Notes: generated by a model from the sequence alone, not told the origin. DNA of 6,645 bases from Bdellovibrio sp. (GCA_003176075.1 PSRN01000016.1:1-6645); one strand, 5' to 3'. Counted from the stretch's first letter, positions 1 to 5,807 are shown. A program made the numbers and translations.

Positions 1-42
<42 letters not shown>

Positions 43-64
43 CCAGTAGCCAAGTGATGACTAT

Positions 65-781
65 TTAGCTCCGAAACTCTTCAAGGAATTCAACTTCGTT
101 GGCGCAGCGGAACTCATAACCTTGCGGCGAGAGTTCCACCGGGATCACCCGCATCCCAACGCCTTTCGACCGCGCCTGGAAAAACAGTTCAGCGTAGCGC
201 GGATCGAGCTGGGCCGCGGGTTGAAAGATTTCGCAATCCCCTCGTTGCAGGATGAAAATAATTTCCGCTTCGAAACCGCGCGCCACCAAGTCCATCAATT
301 CCAGCAAGTGTTTCTGTCCCCGCTCGGTGACCGTATCGGGAAACTGGGCCGTGGTGCCCTCGGCCCAAGTGACGCTCTTTACCTCCAGGTAGCGCTTGCG
401 CCCCCCCGGTCCCAATAACATTCCATCCAGCCTGGTTTTTTCATTGATTTTGACCTCTCCCTGAAAATGGTCGAACGAAGACCACTCGGGGATCAATTTT
501 TGCCGAAAAATTTCGCGAACCCAATGGTTGGGGCGACTGGTGTTGACGCCGACCCAGGCCCCAGCCGGATCCTGCAGGGCCTCCAAGGTGAATTTCAGCT
601 TCCGCTCCGGACGGTCGGAGGGTGAGAGCAAGGCCGGTCGTTCGCTTTCGACACAGCTCCGGAGCGAGCCTGTATTTGGGACATGGGCCACAACGATCTG
701 GCCGCCGAGCTCGACCTCGGCAAAGAAGCGCTGATAGCGGCGAATAAATCGCCCTTCGACAATCTCTTTGTCCCACTTCAT
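65..781 (-). CDS. sfsA: SfsA family protein (DNA/RNA nuclease SfsA, sugar fermentation stimulation protein)
   Basis: This 238-residue protein has the usual SfsA length (about 230-240). Visible family motifs are AHVPNTGSL (32-40), TRLDG (116-120), YLEVKSVTWAEG (131-142) and FPDTVTERGQKH (147-158). D119, E133 and K135 fit the PD-(D/E)XK nuclease core of the family, with an N-terminal OB-like domain before it. E. coli SfsA was named for an effect on maltose metabolism and binds DNA; a nuclease role is inferred from the fold, and its physiological job is poorly defined. The ATG at 779-781 is preceded by AAAGGAAA at good spacing. The gene is transcribed away from lipA and shares the divergent spacer 782-1018 with it. 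A run of seven C (401-407) encodes part of the GPGG loop. No truncation is seen. Confidence 0.95.
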   Translation of the reverse strand: MKWDKEIVEGRFIRRYQRFFAEVELGGQIVVAHVPNTGSLRSCVESERPALLSPSDRPERKLKFTLEALQDPAGAWVGVNTSRPNHWVREIFRQKLIPEWSSFDHFQGEVKINEKTRLDGMLLGPGGRKRYLEVKSVTWAEGTTAQFPDTVTERGQKHLLELMDLVARGFEAEIIFILQRGDCEIFQPAAQLDPRYAELFFQARSKGVGMRVIPVELSPQGYEFRCANEVEFLEEFRS

Positions 782-899
782 TGGTCATTTCCTTTCATTC
801 TTATTTCTTTACTTCCTGATCCTTTCACTACGGTTCCCTTCGTTGCTCGCTCCCTCCTTTCCATTTGCTTTTGGCGGGAGTCGGAAGCCAATTCAAGCC

Positions 900-924
900 C
901 CAAGTCGTCGCCGTTGGCGATTCC
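900..924 (-). repeat. Palindromic repeat copy 1 (sfsA-lipA spacer)
   Basis: On the + strand this copy has a 21-base core (900-920) repeated exactly 30 bases downstream. It folds into a hairpin: TCGCC (908-912), loop GTT (913-915), GGCGA (916-920), extended by a G907-T921 wobble pair. On the minus strand it reads GGAA, stem, AAC loop, stem, then GACTTGG, matching the copies in lipA, the E2 gene and lpdA. It lies between divergent genes, so it may be part of a 5' leader or simply be a dispersed repeat. Confidence 0.8.
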
Positions 925-929
925 ACCCG

Positions 930-960
930 CCAAGTCGTCGCCGTTGGCGACTCCGCAGAC
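930..960 (-). repeat. Palindromic repeat copy 2 (sfsA-lipA spacer)
   Basis: This is the second tandem copy, identical to copy 1 over 930-950. It has a perfect 6-bp stem: GTCGCC (937-942), loop GTT (943-945), GGCGAC (946-951). Read on the minus strand, its left flank is GTCTGCGGA and its right flank is GACTTGG. The ten-base word GTCTGCGGAG recurs in the lpdA copy. It ends about 60 bases before the lipA start and could be transcribed in the lipA leader. Confidence 0.85.
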
Positions 961-1018
961 ATCCAATAACGCTCCTGTCCAAGACAAAATCCCAGCGCCG
1001 AACTAAACGTTGTTTTGA

Positions 1019-1921
1019 ATGTCAGCACACTCCTCCACCCGCAAGCCTTCATGGCTCAAAGTTCGTGCCCCCTCGGGAGAAAATTTCGCGAGGCTTAAGA
1101 CGCTTTTTGGCGGCTTGAAACTCGCCACCGTTTGCCAGGAAGCAAGGTGCCCCAATATCGGTGAATGCTGGTCGGGCGGCACCGCCACCATCATGATCAT
1201 GGGCGACACTTGCACCCGGGGCTGTAAGTTTTGTCACGTTAAGACCGGGCATCCGCGAGGGGAACTGGATCCGTTGGAGCCCGAGAAGGTCGCCTTTTCA
1301 CTGTCGCAACTGGATCTCGAATACGTGGTTATCACCAGCGTTGATCGCGACGATCTCCCCGATCAAGGGGCTGGACATTTCGCCAGAACGGTTCGCACCA
1401 CCAAGAAGCTAAACCCAGAGCTGCTGATTGAAATTTTGACTCCTGATTTTCGCGGACGGAGCGAATTGATTGATATCGTCGTCGAGGCGAAACCCGACGT
1501 CTTCGCTCACAACGTTGAAACCGTGGAACGCTTGCAAAAGTCCGTTCGCGACCCCCGGGCGGGATATCGCCAATCGCTGAGCGTCCTGCAACGGGTGAAG
1601 GGCAAAGATCCCACTCGTTACACCAAGAGTTCTTTGATGTTGGGCCTTGGCGAAACGGACGGCGAGATCCTGCAATGTCTGAAAGATCTGCGCGCCGTGG
1701 GCTGCGACGTGGTCACCTTTGGTCAGTACTTGCAACCCACCCCACGGCATTTGCCGGTGGAGAGTTATGTGACTTTAGAGAAATTTAAGGAATGGGAGAC
1801 GCTCGCTCAGGGAATGGGTTTTCTGTATGTGGCCTCAGGTCCCCTGGTACGAAGTTCATACCGCGCGGGTGAATTCTTTATGAAAGGTATATGTGGAGGT
1901 GCCAAAGGCACCGACTTGTAG
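1019..1921 (+). CDS. lipA: Lipoyl synthase (radical SAM)
   Basis: LipA inserts two sulfur atoms at C6 and C8 of the octanoyl group bound to E2 or GcvH, using S-adenosylmethionine and two [4Fe-4S] clusters. The 300-residue product has the auxiliary-cluster cysteines C39, C44 and C50 (CX4CX5C), the radical-SAM cysteines C65, C69 and C72 (CX3CX2C) and the C-terminal RSSY motif (278-281) that ligates the auxiliary cluster. The N-terminal KPSWLKVRAPSGENF stretch is typical. An in-frame TGA directly precedes the ATG, which fixes the first possible start, yet no clear Shine-Dalgarno site is visible. The last residues (CGGAKGTDL) are encoded by a dispersed palindromic repeat and are not a family feature I recognise. 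It is first in the + strand operon, 30 bases before the E2 gene that makes its substrate protein. Confidence 0.97.
   Translation: MSAHSSTRKPSWLKVRAPSGENFARLKTLFGGLKLATVCQEARCPNIGECWSGGTATIMIMGDTCTRGCKFCHVKTGHPRGELDPLEPEKVAFSLSQLDLEYVVITSVDRDDLPDQGAGHFARTVRTTKKLNPELLIEILTPDFRGRSELIDIVVEAKPDVFAHNVETVERLQKSVRDPRAGYRQSLSVLQRVKGKDPTRYTKSSLMLGLGETDGEILQCLKDLRAVGCDVVTFGQYLQPTPRHLPVESYVTLEKFKEWETLAQGMGFLYVASGPLVRSSYRAGEFFMKGICGGAKGTDL
1893..1918 (+). repeat. Palindromic repeat copy 3 (3' end of lipA)
   Basis: A perfect hairpin: GGTGCC (1898-1903), loop AAA (1904-1906), GGCACC (1907-1912). It is flanked by GTGGA on the left and GACTTG on the right. Over 24 aligned bases it matches copy 2 (minus strand) at 19 positions, and four of the five differences are two compensatory stem pairs. 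The lipA stop codon TAG follows immediately, so the element encodes the end of LipA. It is also positioned where a transcript hairpin could affect lipA-E2 mRNA processing, which is only inference. Confidence 0.8.
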
Positions 1922-1951
1922 ATTTGCAAAAAACAAAGGAGCAAATTCAAA

Positions 1952-3283
1952 ATGGCGACGGAAGTCAAACTCCCCGAATTGGGTGAAGGCGTCACCGAAG
2001 GTGAACTTATTAGATGGCTGGTCAAACCCGGCGAGATCGTTAAGCCGGATCAACCTATCGCTGAAGTGATGACCGATAAAGCGACGGTGGAGGTTCCCTC
2101 GCCCGTCGCAGGCGTGGTCAAAGAACTGAAGTTCAAGCCCGGGGAAATTGTCGCCGTTGAAAAAGTTATGCTAACTCTCGAAGGAGCGGCGGCGGCAGCG
2201 GCGGCACCACCCCCCAAGGCCGCGGCGCCAACCGCGAAGCCAACCCCCCCGCCCTTAGCCATGAATGCATCGGCATCATCGGCATCATCAGCCTCACCGC
2301 GATCGCCGATGATTGATCCGCCACCCGCTGAATCCCGCGTTTTGGCCACTCCGGCCACTCGTCGATTGGCCCGCGAAATGGGCGTGGATATCAATGTGCT
2401 TCACGGCAGTGGCCTTGCCGGCAGAGTCACCCGCGAGGATGTTCTGCAGTCCAACGGCGGAGGCCGTTCTTTCGGTCTTGAGATTGGCCAAGCCGGTGCC
2501 TTCAGCACCTCCGCAGTGCCTCCGTCGATGGCTCCCCGGCCGTTCCAGCGCCCGCCCGTAGCCCTCCCCCCGTCCACCCAGGAAGAGCGCGTTCCCCTGC
2601 GCGGCATCCGCAAAAAAATCGCCGAGAACCTGCAACTGGCCAAGCAAATTATTCCGCACTTCACCCTGGCTGACGAGGCCATCGTCAGTGAACTTGTGCA
2701 GTTGCGGGAAAGCCTGAAAGAAACCGCTGAAAAAAATAAAACCAAAATCACTTACCTGCCTTTCGTGATGAAGGCCCTGATCGCGACTTGCCGGCAATTT
2801 CCCTCCTTCAACGCCAGCATCGACGACGCCGCTGGTGAAATCGTTTACCGGCACTATTTTAACGTGGCCTTCGCGGCTGACACTCCCAATGGGTTGGTCG
2901 TTCCGGTCATCAAAAACGCCGATCAAAAGTCGATCCTGGAAATCAGTTATGAGATTTTGGATCTGTCCCTGCGCGCGCGCGAAGGCAAACTCAAACCCGA
3001 CGAGATGAAGGGGGCGACGATCACCATCACCAACTTGGGTTCGGTCGGTGGCACCTTCGCGACTCCGATCATCAATCATCCGGAAGTCGCCATTCTTGGG
3101 GTGTACAGAATCACCGACAAGGTGGTCGTGGCGCAAGGCGGAGGATTCAAGGCCGTTAAAACCATGAACTTCACCGTCACTTGCGATCACCGACTGATTG
3201 ACGGGGCCGTCGCCGCGAACTTTCTGCGCGAATTCATCGCCAGAATTGAAAACCCGGGCCGCCTGATGCTGGATTTGCACTAG
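1952..3283 (+). CDS. Dihydrolipoamide acyltransferase, E2 of a 2-oxoacid dehydrogenase complex (pyruvate or branched-chain type)
   Basis: E2 takes the acyl group from E1 on its lipoyl arm and passes it to CoA. The 443 residues show one lipoyl domain (about 2-77) with lipoyl lysine K43 in VMTDKATVEVPSP, an Ala/Pro/Ser-rich linker (78-127), an E3/E1-binding domain (about 129-166), a second linker (167-210) and a catalytic domain (about 212-443) with DHRLIDGA, where H413 and D417 are the expected catalytic residues. The lipoyl motif resembles branched-chain E2 (BkdB) as much as pyruvate E2, and no E1 gene is present to decide. An AAAGGAG site (1935-1941) supports the ATG at 1952. The first linker holds a GGCATCATC tandem pair and a run of seven C; the second holds a palindromic repeat copy. 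lpdA follows after 45 bases, and lipA and lipB flank the pair. Confidence 0.95.
   Translation: MATEVKLPELGEGVTEGELIRWLVKPGEIVKPDQPIAEVMTDKATVEVPSPVAGVVKELKFKPGEIVAVEKVMLTLEGAAAAAAAPPPKAAAPTAKPTPPPLAMNASASSASSASPRSPMIDPPPAESRVLATPATRRLAREMGVDINVLHGSGLAGRVTREDVLQSNGGGRSFGLEIGQAGAFSTSAVPPSMAPRPFQRPPVALPPSTQEERVPLRGIRKKIAENLQLAKQIIPHFTLADEAIVSELVQLRESLKETAEKNKTKITYLPFVMKALIATCRQFPSFNASIDDAAGEIVYRHYFNVAFAADTPNGLVVPVIKNADQKSILEISYEILDLSLRAREGKLKPDEMKGATITITNLGSVGGTFATPIINHPEVAILGVYRITDKVVVAQGGGFKAVKTMNFTVTCDHRLIDGAVAANFLREFIARIENPGRLMLDLH
2272..2289 (+). repeat. Short tandem repeat (GGCATCATC)2 in the E2 linker
   Basis: Two exact nine-base units, followed by a close variant, encode the Ser/Ala-rich stretch of the first E2 linker (about residues 107-113). 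The length is a multiple of three, so gain or loss of units would change linker length without breaking frame. Such linkers tolerate length changes. Confidence 0.75.
2489..2517 (-). repeat. Palindromic repeat copy 4 (inside the E2 gene)
   Basis: On the + strand, GGTGCC (2495-2500), loop TTC (2501-2503), AGCACC (2504-2509) forms a 6-bp stem with one G-T wobble. The right flank on + is TCCGCAGT and the left is CCAAGCC. Against the reverse complement of the lipA copy, 23 of 27 bases agree. It encodes GQAGAFSTSAV in the linker between the E3-binding and catalytic domains, a position free of conserved residues. Its orientation is opposite to the lipA and lpdA copies. Confidence 0.7.
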
Positions 3284-3305
3284 CTGATGTTCGGGACTGA
3301 TGTTC
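3284..3305 (+). repeat. Nine-base direct repeat in the E2-lpdA spacer
   Basis: CTGATGTTC occurs at 3284-3292 and again at 3297-3305, directly after the E2 stop codon and upstream of the lpdA ribosome binding site. The 13-base period suggests a small local duplication. No function is apparent. Confidence 0.6.
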
Positions 3306-3317
3306 AGATAGGATTCA

Positions 3318-3325
3318 GAAAGGAA
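3318..3325 (+). promoter_or_regulatory. Ribosome binding site of lpdA
   Basis: AGAAAGGAA precedes two consecutive ATG codons at 3329 and 3332. Its spacing is short for the first ATG and close to normal for the second, so translation may begin at the second methionine, giving 497 residues instead of 498. Confidence 0.7.
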
Positions 3326-3328
3326 TAA

Positions 3329-4825
3329 ATGATGGCACAAGATTTTGATGTGGTCGTGGTTGGAGCCGGTCCCGGCGGGTACGTTGCCGCCATTCGCTCG
3401 GCCCAGCTCGGCAAGAAAACCGCGGTGATCGAGCGCGAATTTTTGGGTGGAGTTTGCCTCAACGTGGGCTGCATTCCTTCCAAGGCCTTGATTACGGCGG
3501 CGCACTTTCTCGATCGAGCCCAACATGATGCCGAGGGCATGGGTTTTCAGCTTGGCAAGATCCAAGTGGACTTCAAGAAAACCCTCGCGTGGAAGAAATC
3601 GGTTTGCGACAAAATGTCAGGCGGCGTGCAGCAACTTCTCAAGGGGAATTCCGTGACCATTCTCAATGGCGAAGCCGAATTTAAGTCGCCCAATGAAGTT
3701 CTGGTCAGAAGCAAGAAAACACCCGTGGCGTCTGCGGAGGTCAAGGCACCGACTTCGGCAGCGCAGCCCACCCCGGCGACCGAGACAATCACCGCGAAAA
3801 ATTTCATCATTGCCACCGGCTCCCGCCCCATTGAAATTCCGGGTTTTGCTTTTGACGAAAAGAACATCCTGTCGAGCACCGGGGCTTTGGCGCTGGATCA
3901 AATCCCGAAAAGTATCGTCGTCATCGGCGGCGGTTACATCGGTCTGGAGATCGGCAGCTATTTGGCGAAATTTGGCTCCGAAGTCACGGTGGTTGAAGCG
4001 GCGCCGGCTGTTCTGAGTGGTGTGGTGGATCCGGATTGCGCGCAGATTGTCTCCCGCAAATTGACAAAGAAAGGCGTTGAGGTCTTGACGGGCGCCAAAG
4101 CCAAAAGTTGCAAGAAGGTTGGCGCCGGAATTGAGGTCACCATTGATATCGCGGGGAAAGAAGACGTCATTCAGTGCGAAAAGGTTCTCGTCACCGTCGG
4201 GCGCCGGCCGAATTCGGACCAGACCAAATTGCAAGCGGCGGGCGTGCAACTTGACGAGCGGGGATTTATCAAGACGGACGCGCAAAAACGGACGAGTGTT
4301 CCACACATCTTTGCCATTGGCGATATCGCCGGCCAGCCCATGCTGGCGCACAAGGCCTCCCATGAGGGCATCCTGGTCGCCGAGGTGATCGCCGGTCACA
4401 ACCGCGTCTTTGATGTCAAATCAGTTCCCGCCGTTGTGTTCACCGACCCCGAAATCGCCAGTGCCGGACTGACTGAAGCCGAAGCCAAAGCGAAGGGCTT
4501 TGAAGTGAAGGTTGCCAAGTTTCCATTCGGGGCCAACGGCCGGGCCGTCTCGATGATGGAAACCGACGGCTTTGTAAAAATGGTCGCCGACGGGAAGACA
4601 AACATTCTATTGGGTGTCCACATCGCCGGCCCCGAAGCTTCCAATCTGATTTCCGAGGCGGCGCTGGCGCTCGAAATGGGAGCGCGGCTCGAAGACCTGG
4701 CCCTGACCATTCATCCGCACCCCACCCTCGGGGAAACCATGATGGAGGCGGCTGAAGCCACTCTCGGACATGCCATTCATATGATTCAACGACCTTTAAA
4801 TCGAGGAAGGGATGTTACAGCTTAA
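3329..4825 (+). CDS. lpdA: Dihydrolipoyl dehydrogenase (E3)
   Basis: E3 reoxidises the dihydrolipoyl arm of E2 (or GcvH) with FAD and a redox disulfide, passing electrons to NAD+. Visible motifs are the FAD-binding GAGPGG (12-17), the redox cysteines C43 and C48 in GGVCLNVGCIPSKA, the NAD-binding GGGYIG (200-205), the second FAD motif AIGDIA (329-334) and HPHPTLGE (462-469) with the catalytic pair H464 and E469. At 498 residues it is longer than the usual 460-475. The excess is largely an Ala/Pro/Thr-rich insertion at about 131-151, just before TAKNFIIATGS, and part of that insertion is a palindromic repeat copy. The gene lies 45 bases after the E2 gene and overlaps lipB by 14 bases, so the two are probably translationally coupled. 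Confidence 0.97.
   Translation: MMAQDFDVVVVGAGPGGYVAAIRSAQLGKKTAVIEREFLGGVCLNVGCIPSKALITAAHFLDRAQHDAEGMGFQLGKIQVDFKKTLAWKKSVCDKMSGGVQQLLKGNSVTILNGEAEFKSPNEVLVRSKKTPVASAEVKAPTSAAQPTPATETITAKNFIIATGSRPIEIPGFAFDEKNILSSTGALALDQIPKSIVVIGGGYIGLEIGSYLAKFGSEVTVVEAAPAVLSGVVDPDCAQIVSRKLTKKGVEVLTGAKAKSCKKVGAGIEVTIDIAGKEDVIQCEKVLVTVGRRPNSDQTKLQAAGVQLDERGFIKTDAQKRTSVPHIFAIGDIAGQPMLAHKASHEGILVAEVIAGHNRVFDVKSVPAVVFTDPEIASAGLTEAEAKAKGFEVKVAKFPFGANGRAVSMMETDGFVKMVADGKTNILLGVHIAGPEASNLISEAALALEMGARLEDLALTIHPHPTLGETMMEAAEATLGHAIHMIQRPLNRGRDVTA
3730..3758 (+). repeat. Palindromic repeat copy 5, degenerate (inside lpdA)
   Basis: GTCTGCGGAGGT is followed by a short CAAGGCACC and GACTTCGG. The flanks match copies 2 and 3: GTCTGCGGAG is shared with copy 2, and a 13-base word (3743-3755) is identical to 1905-1917 in lipA. 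Relative to lipA, three bases of the left stem and loop are missing, so the hairpin is broken. It encodes ASAEVKAPTSA within the extra segment of LpdA. The frame differs from that in lipA, so the similarity is at DNA level and not protein level. Confidence 0.7.
4803..4811 (+). promoter_or_regulatory. Ribosome binding site of lipB, inside lpdA
   Basis: GAGGAAGGG sits just upstream of the ATG at 4812 and lies within the last codons of lpdA. It favours this start over the in-frame ATG at 4842, which has no comparable site. This makes the Ser/Glu-rich N-terminal extension of LipB likely to be translated. Confidence 0.7.
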
Positions 4826-5540
4826 ATCTGAATCGACGCTCATGCTGAAGCCTGACTCTGAGTCTGAGTCTGAGTCTACGTTGAGGCCACTCGACTGGGG
4901 TCTTATTGGCTACGAGATGGCTCTTCGCCAACAAGAACATTTGGTCGAAGAGGTGGCTGCGAGCGGTGAGCCAGGGTATCTGATTTTTTGCTCGCATCCT
5001 CCGGTCGTTACGAGAGGGCGAAAAACTCTCGACGACGATGTTTTCGGCTGGGAAGGACAAATGGTCACTGTTTCGCGGGGGGGGAGAGCCACCTACCACG
5101 GCCCGTCGCAGGAGGTGATTTATCCGATCTTCAATCTTAAGCGCTCCGAAAGGGCTCGTTCACTGGGCGTCGTTGGAGTCGTTCGCAAACTGGAGCAAGC
5201 CATCGTTGAAACGTTGGCGGAATATGGCGTAGCAGCTTCCGGCAAACAGGCTCCAGCCTTGGAAAATGGACCATCATCAACATCATCAAATGGAGAAGAA
5301 ACTGGTGTGTGGGTGAATGAAAGAAAGGTCGCCTCGCTTGGAATAGCGGTTCGCCATTGGGTCAGCTTTCATGGCGCGGCTCTTAACGTGGACTGGGATC
5401 CCCGCGCCTTCCAAGGTCTCAAACCTTGTGGCCTGCGTTCTGAAGTGATGATTAGCCTGGAAGAGCTTTTGGGGCATCGGGTGGACAGAGGCCCGCTACG
5501 CCAGCGATTACGAACCAAAATCAATCAACTTCTGCGGTGA
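4812..5540 (+). CDS. lipB: Octanoyl-[acyl-carrier-protein]:protein N-octanoyltransferase
   Basis: LipB moves the octanoyl group from acyl carrier protein to the lipoyl lysine of E2 and GcvH, the step before LipA. The 242-residue protein shows SRGGRATYHGPSQ (88-100), KVASLGIAV (172-180) with the catalytic lysine K172, SFHGAALNV (185-193) and KPCGL (204-208) with the catalytic cysteine C206. Two features are unusual. About 24 extra N-terminal residues contain a duplicated SESTL motif and a hexamer-encoded Ser-Glu repeat. A Ser/Gly-rich insertion of roughly 16 residues (about 143-163) lies just before GVWV. A run of eight G (5077-5084) encodes the RGGR of the core motif. The gene overlaps lpdA by 14 bases. 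Confidence 0.95.
   Translation: MLQLKSESTLMLKPDSESESESTLRPLDWGLIGYEMALRQQEHLVEEVAASGEPGYLIFCSHPPVVTRGRKTLDDDVFGWEGQMVTVSRGGRATYHGPSQEVIYPIFNLKRSERARSLGVVGVVRKLEQAIVETLAEYGVAASGKQAPALENGPSSTSSNGEETGVWVNERKVASLGIAVRHWVSFHGAALNVDWDPRAFQGLKPCGLRSEVMISLEELLGHRVDRGPLRQRLRTKINQLLR
4859..4876 (+). repeat. Hexanucleotide repeat (TGAGTC)3 in lipB
   Basis: Three exact units, preceded by the variant TGACTC, encode the alternating Ser-Glu stretch near the LipB N-terminus (residues 16-22). Six-base units keep the frame, so slippage would alter only the length of a non-conserved extension. Confidence 0.85.
5272..5289 (+). repeat. Short tandem repeat (CATCATCAA)2 in lipB
   Basis: Two exact nine-base units encode SSTSSN within the LipB insertion that precedes the catalytic lysine region. 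It resembles the CATCATC-type repeat in the E2 linker and keeps the reading frame. Confidence 0.75.
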
Positions 5541-5562
5541 GATGAGATGAGATGAGATGAGG
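5538..5562 (+). repeat. Pentanucleotide repeat (TGAGA)4 plus TGAGG after lipB
   Basis: The first TGA is the lipB stop codon. Four exact five-base units and a fifth variant unit fill the first half of the 42-base spacer before the next gene. The units are purine-rich and the last contributes to GAGGAAAG, about 18 bases before the next ATG. A closer GGTGAG (5571-5576) is the more likely ribosome binding site. Confidence 0.85.
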
Positions 5563-5582
5563 AAAGTTGTGGTGAGCAAGAC

Positions 5583-5807
5583 ATGAATCAAGATTTCGGA
5601 AGACTCCTGATCGCGGTGGGCGTGGCTTTGATGTTCGTGGGAATATTTGTTCTTTTTGGAGATAAAATTCCTGGACTGGGAAGGCTTGGAAGATTGCCTG
5701 GCGATTTCATGATTGAACGGCCCAATTTCCAATTTTATTTTCCGCTCACAACTTCAATTTTGGTGAGTCTGCTTCTGACATTTCTTTATTGGTTGCTGCG
5801 GCGATAG
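5583..5807 (+). CDS. DUF2905 family small membrane protein
   Basis: The 74-residue product has two predicted membrane helices (about 7-25 and 54-71) joined by a polar segment with KIPGLGRLGRLPGDF (28-42), and it ends in LLRR. This layout, GRLLIAVG near the start, the LPGD motif and FYFPLTTSILVSLLLT are characteristic of the DUF2905 family, whose function is unknown. The GLGRLGRLPGD segment has an extra Gly-Arg-Leu compared with the form I recall (GLGRLPGD), apparently from an imperfect nine-base duplication (5679-5696). It is 42 bases after lipB on the same strand and may be cotranscribed, but nothing in it suggests a role in lipoylation. GGTGAG lies six bases before the ATG. Confidence 0.9.
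   Translation: MNQDFGRLLIAVGVALMFVGIFVLFGDKIPGLGRLGRLPGDFMIERPNFQFYFPLTTSILVSLLLTFLYWLLRR

Noticed and set aside
656..665. Ten-base palindrome GCTCCGGAGC in sfsA
   Set aside because: It is isolated, inside coding sequence, and within what chance gives for one short palindrome in this length.
900..950. Possible CRISPR array from two 21-base repeats 30 bases apart
   Set aside because: There are only two units with a nine-base gap, no spacers of normal size and no cas genes, and the same element occurs singly elsewhere.
778..987. 69-codon minus-strand frame ending in an ATGA overlap with the sfsA start
   Set aside because: The overlap could suggest coupling, but most of the peptide is the translation of the two palindromic repeats and a purine-rich leader. 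No protein-like conservation is visible.
2294..3565. Long minus-strand open frame (423 codons) antisense to the E2 gene
   Set aside because: It is fully opposite a clear E2 gene and the start of lpdA, has no recognisable motifs, and is explained by the codon bias of the + strand genes.
3617..4399. Minus-strand open frame (260 codons) antisense to lpdA
   Set aside because: It overlaps the conserved NAD-binding region of lpdA; the sequence is low in motifs and reads as a shadow frame.
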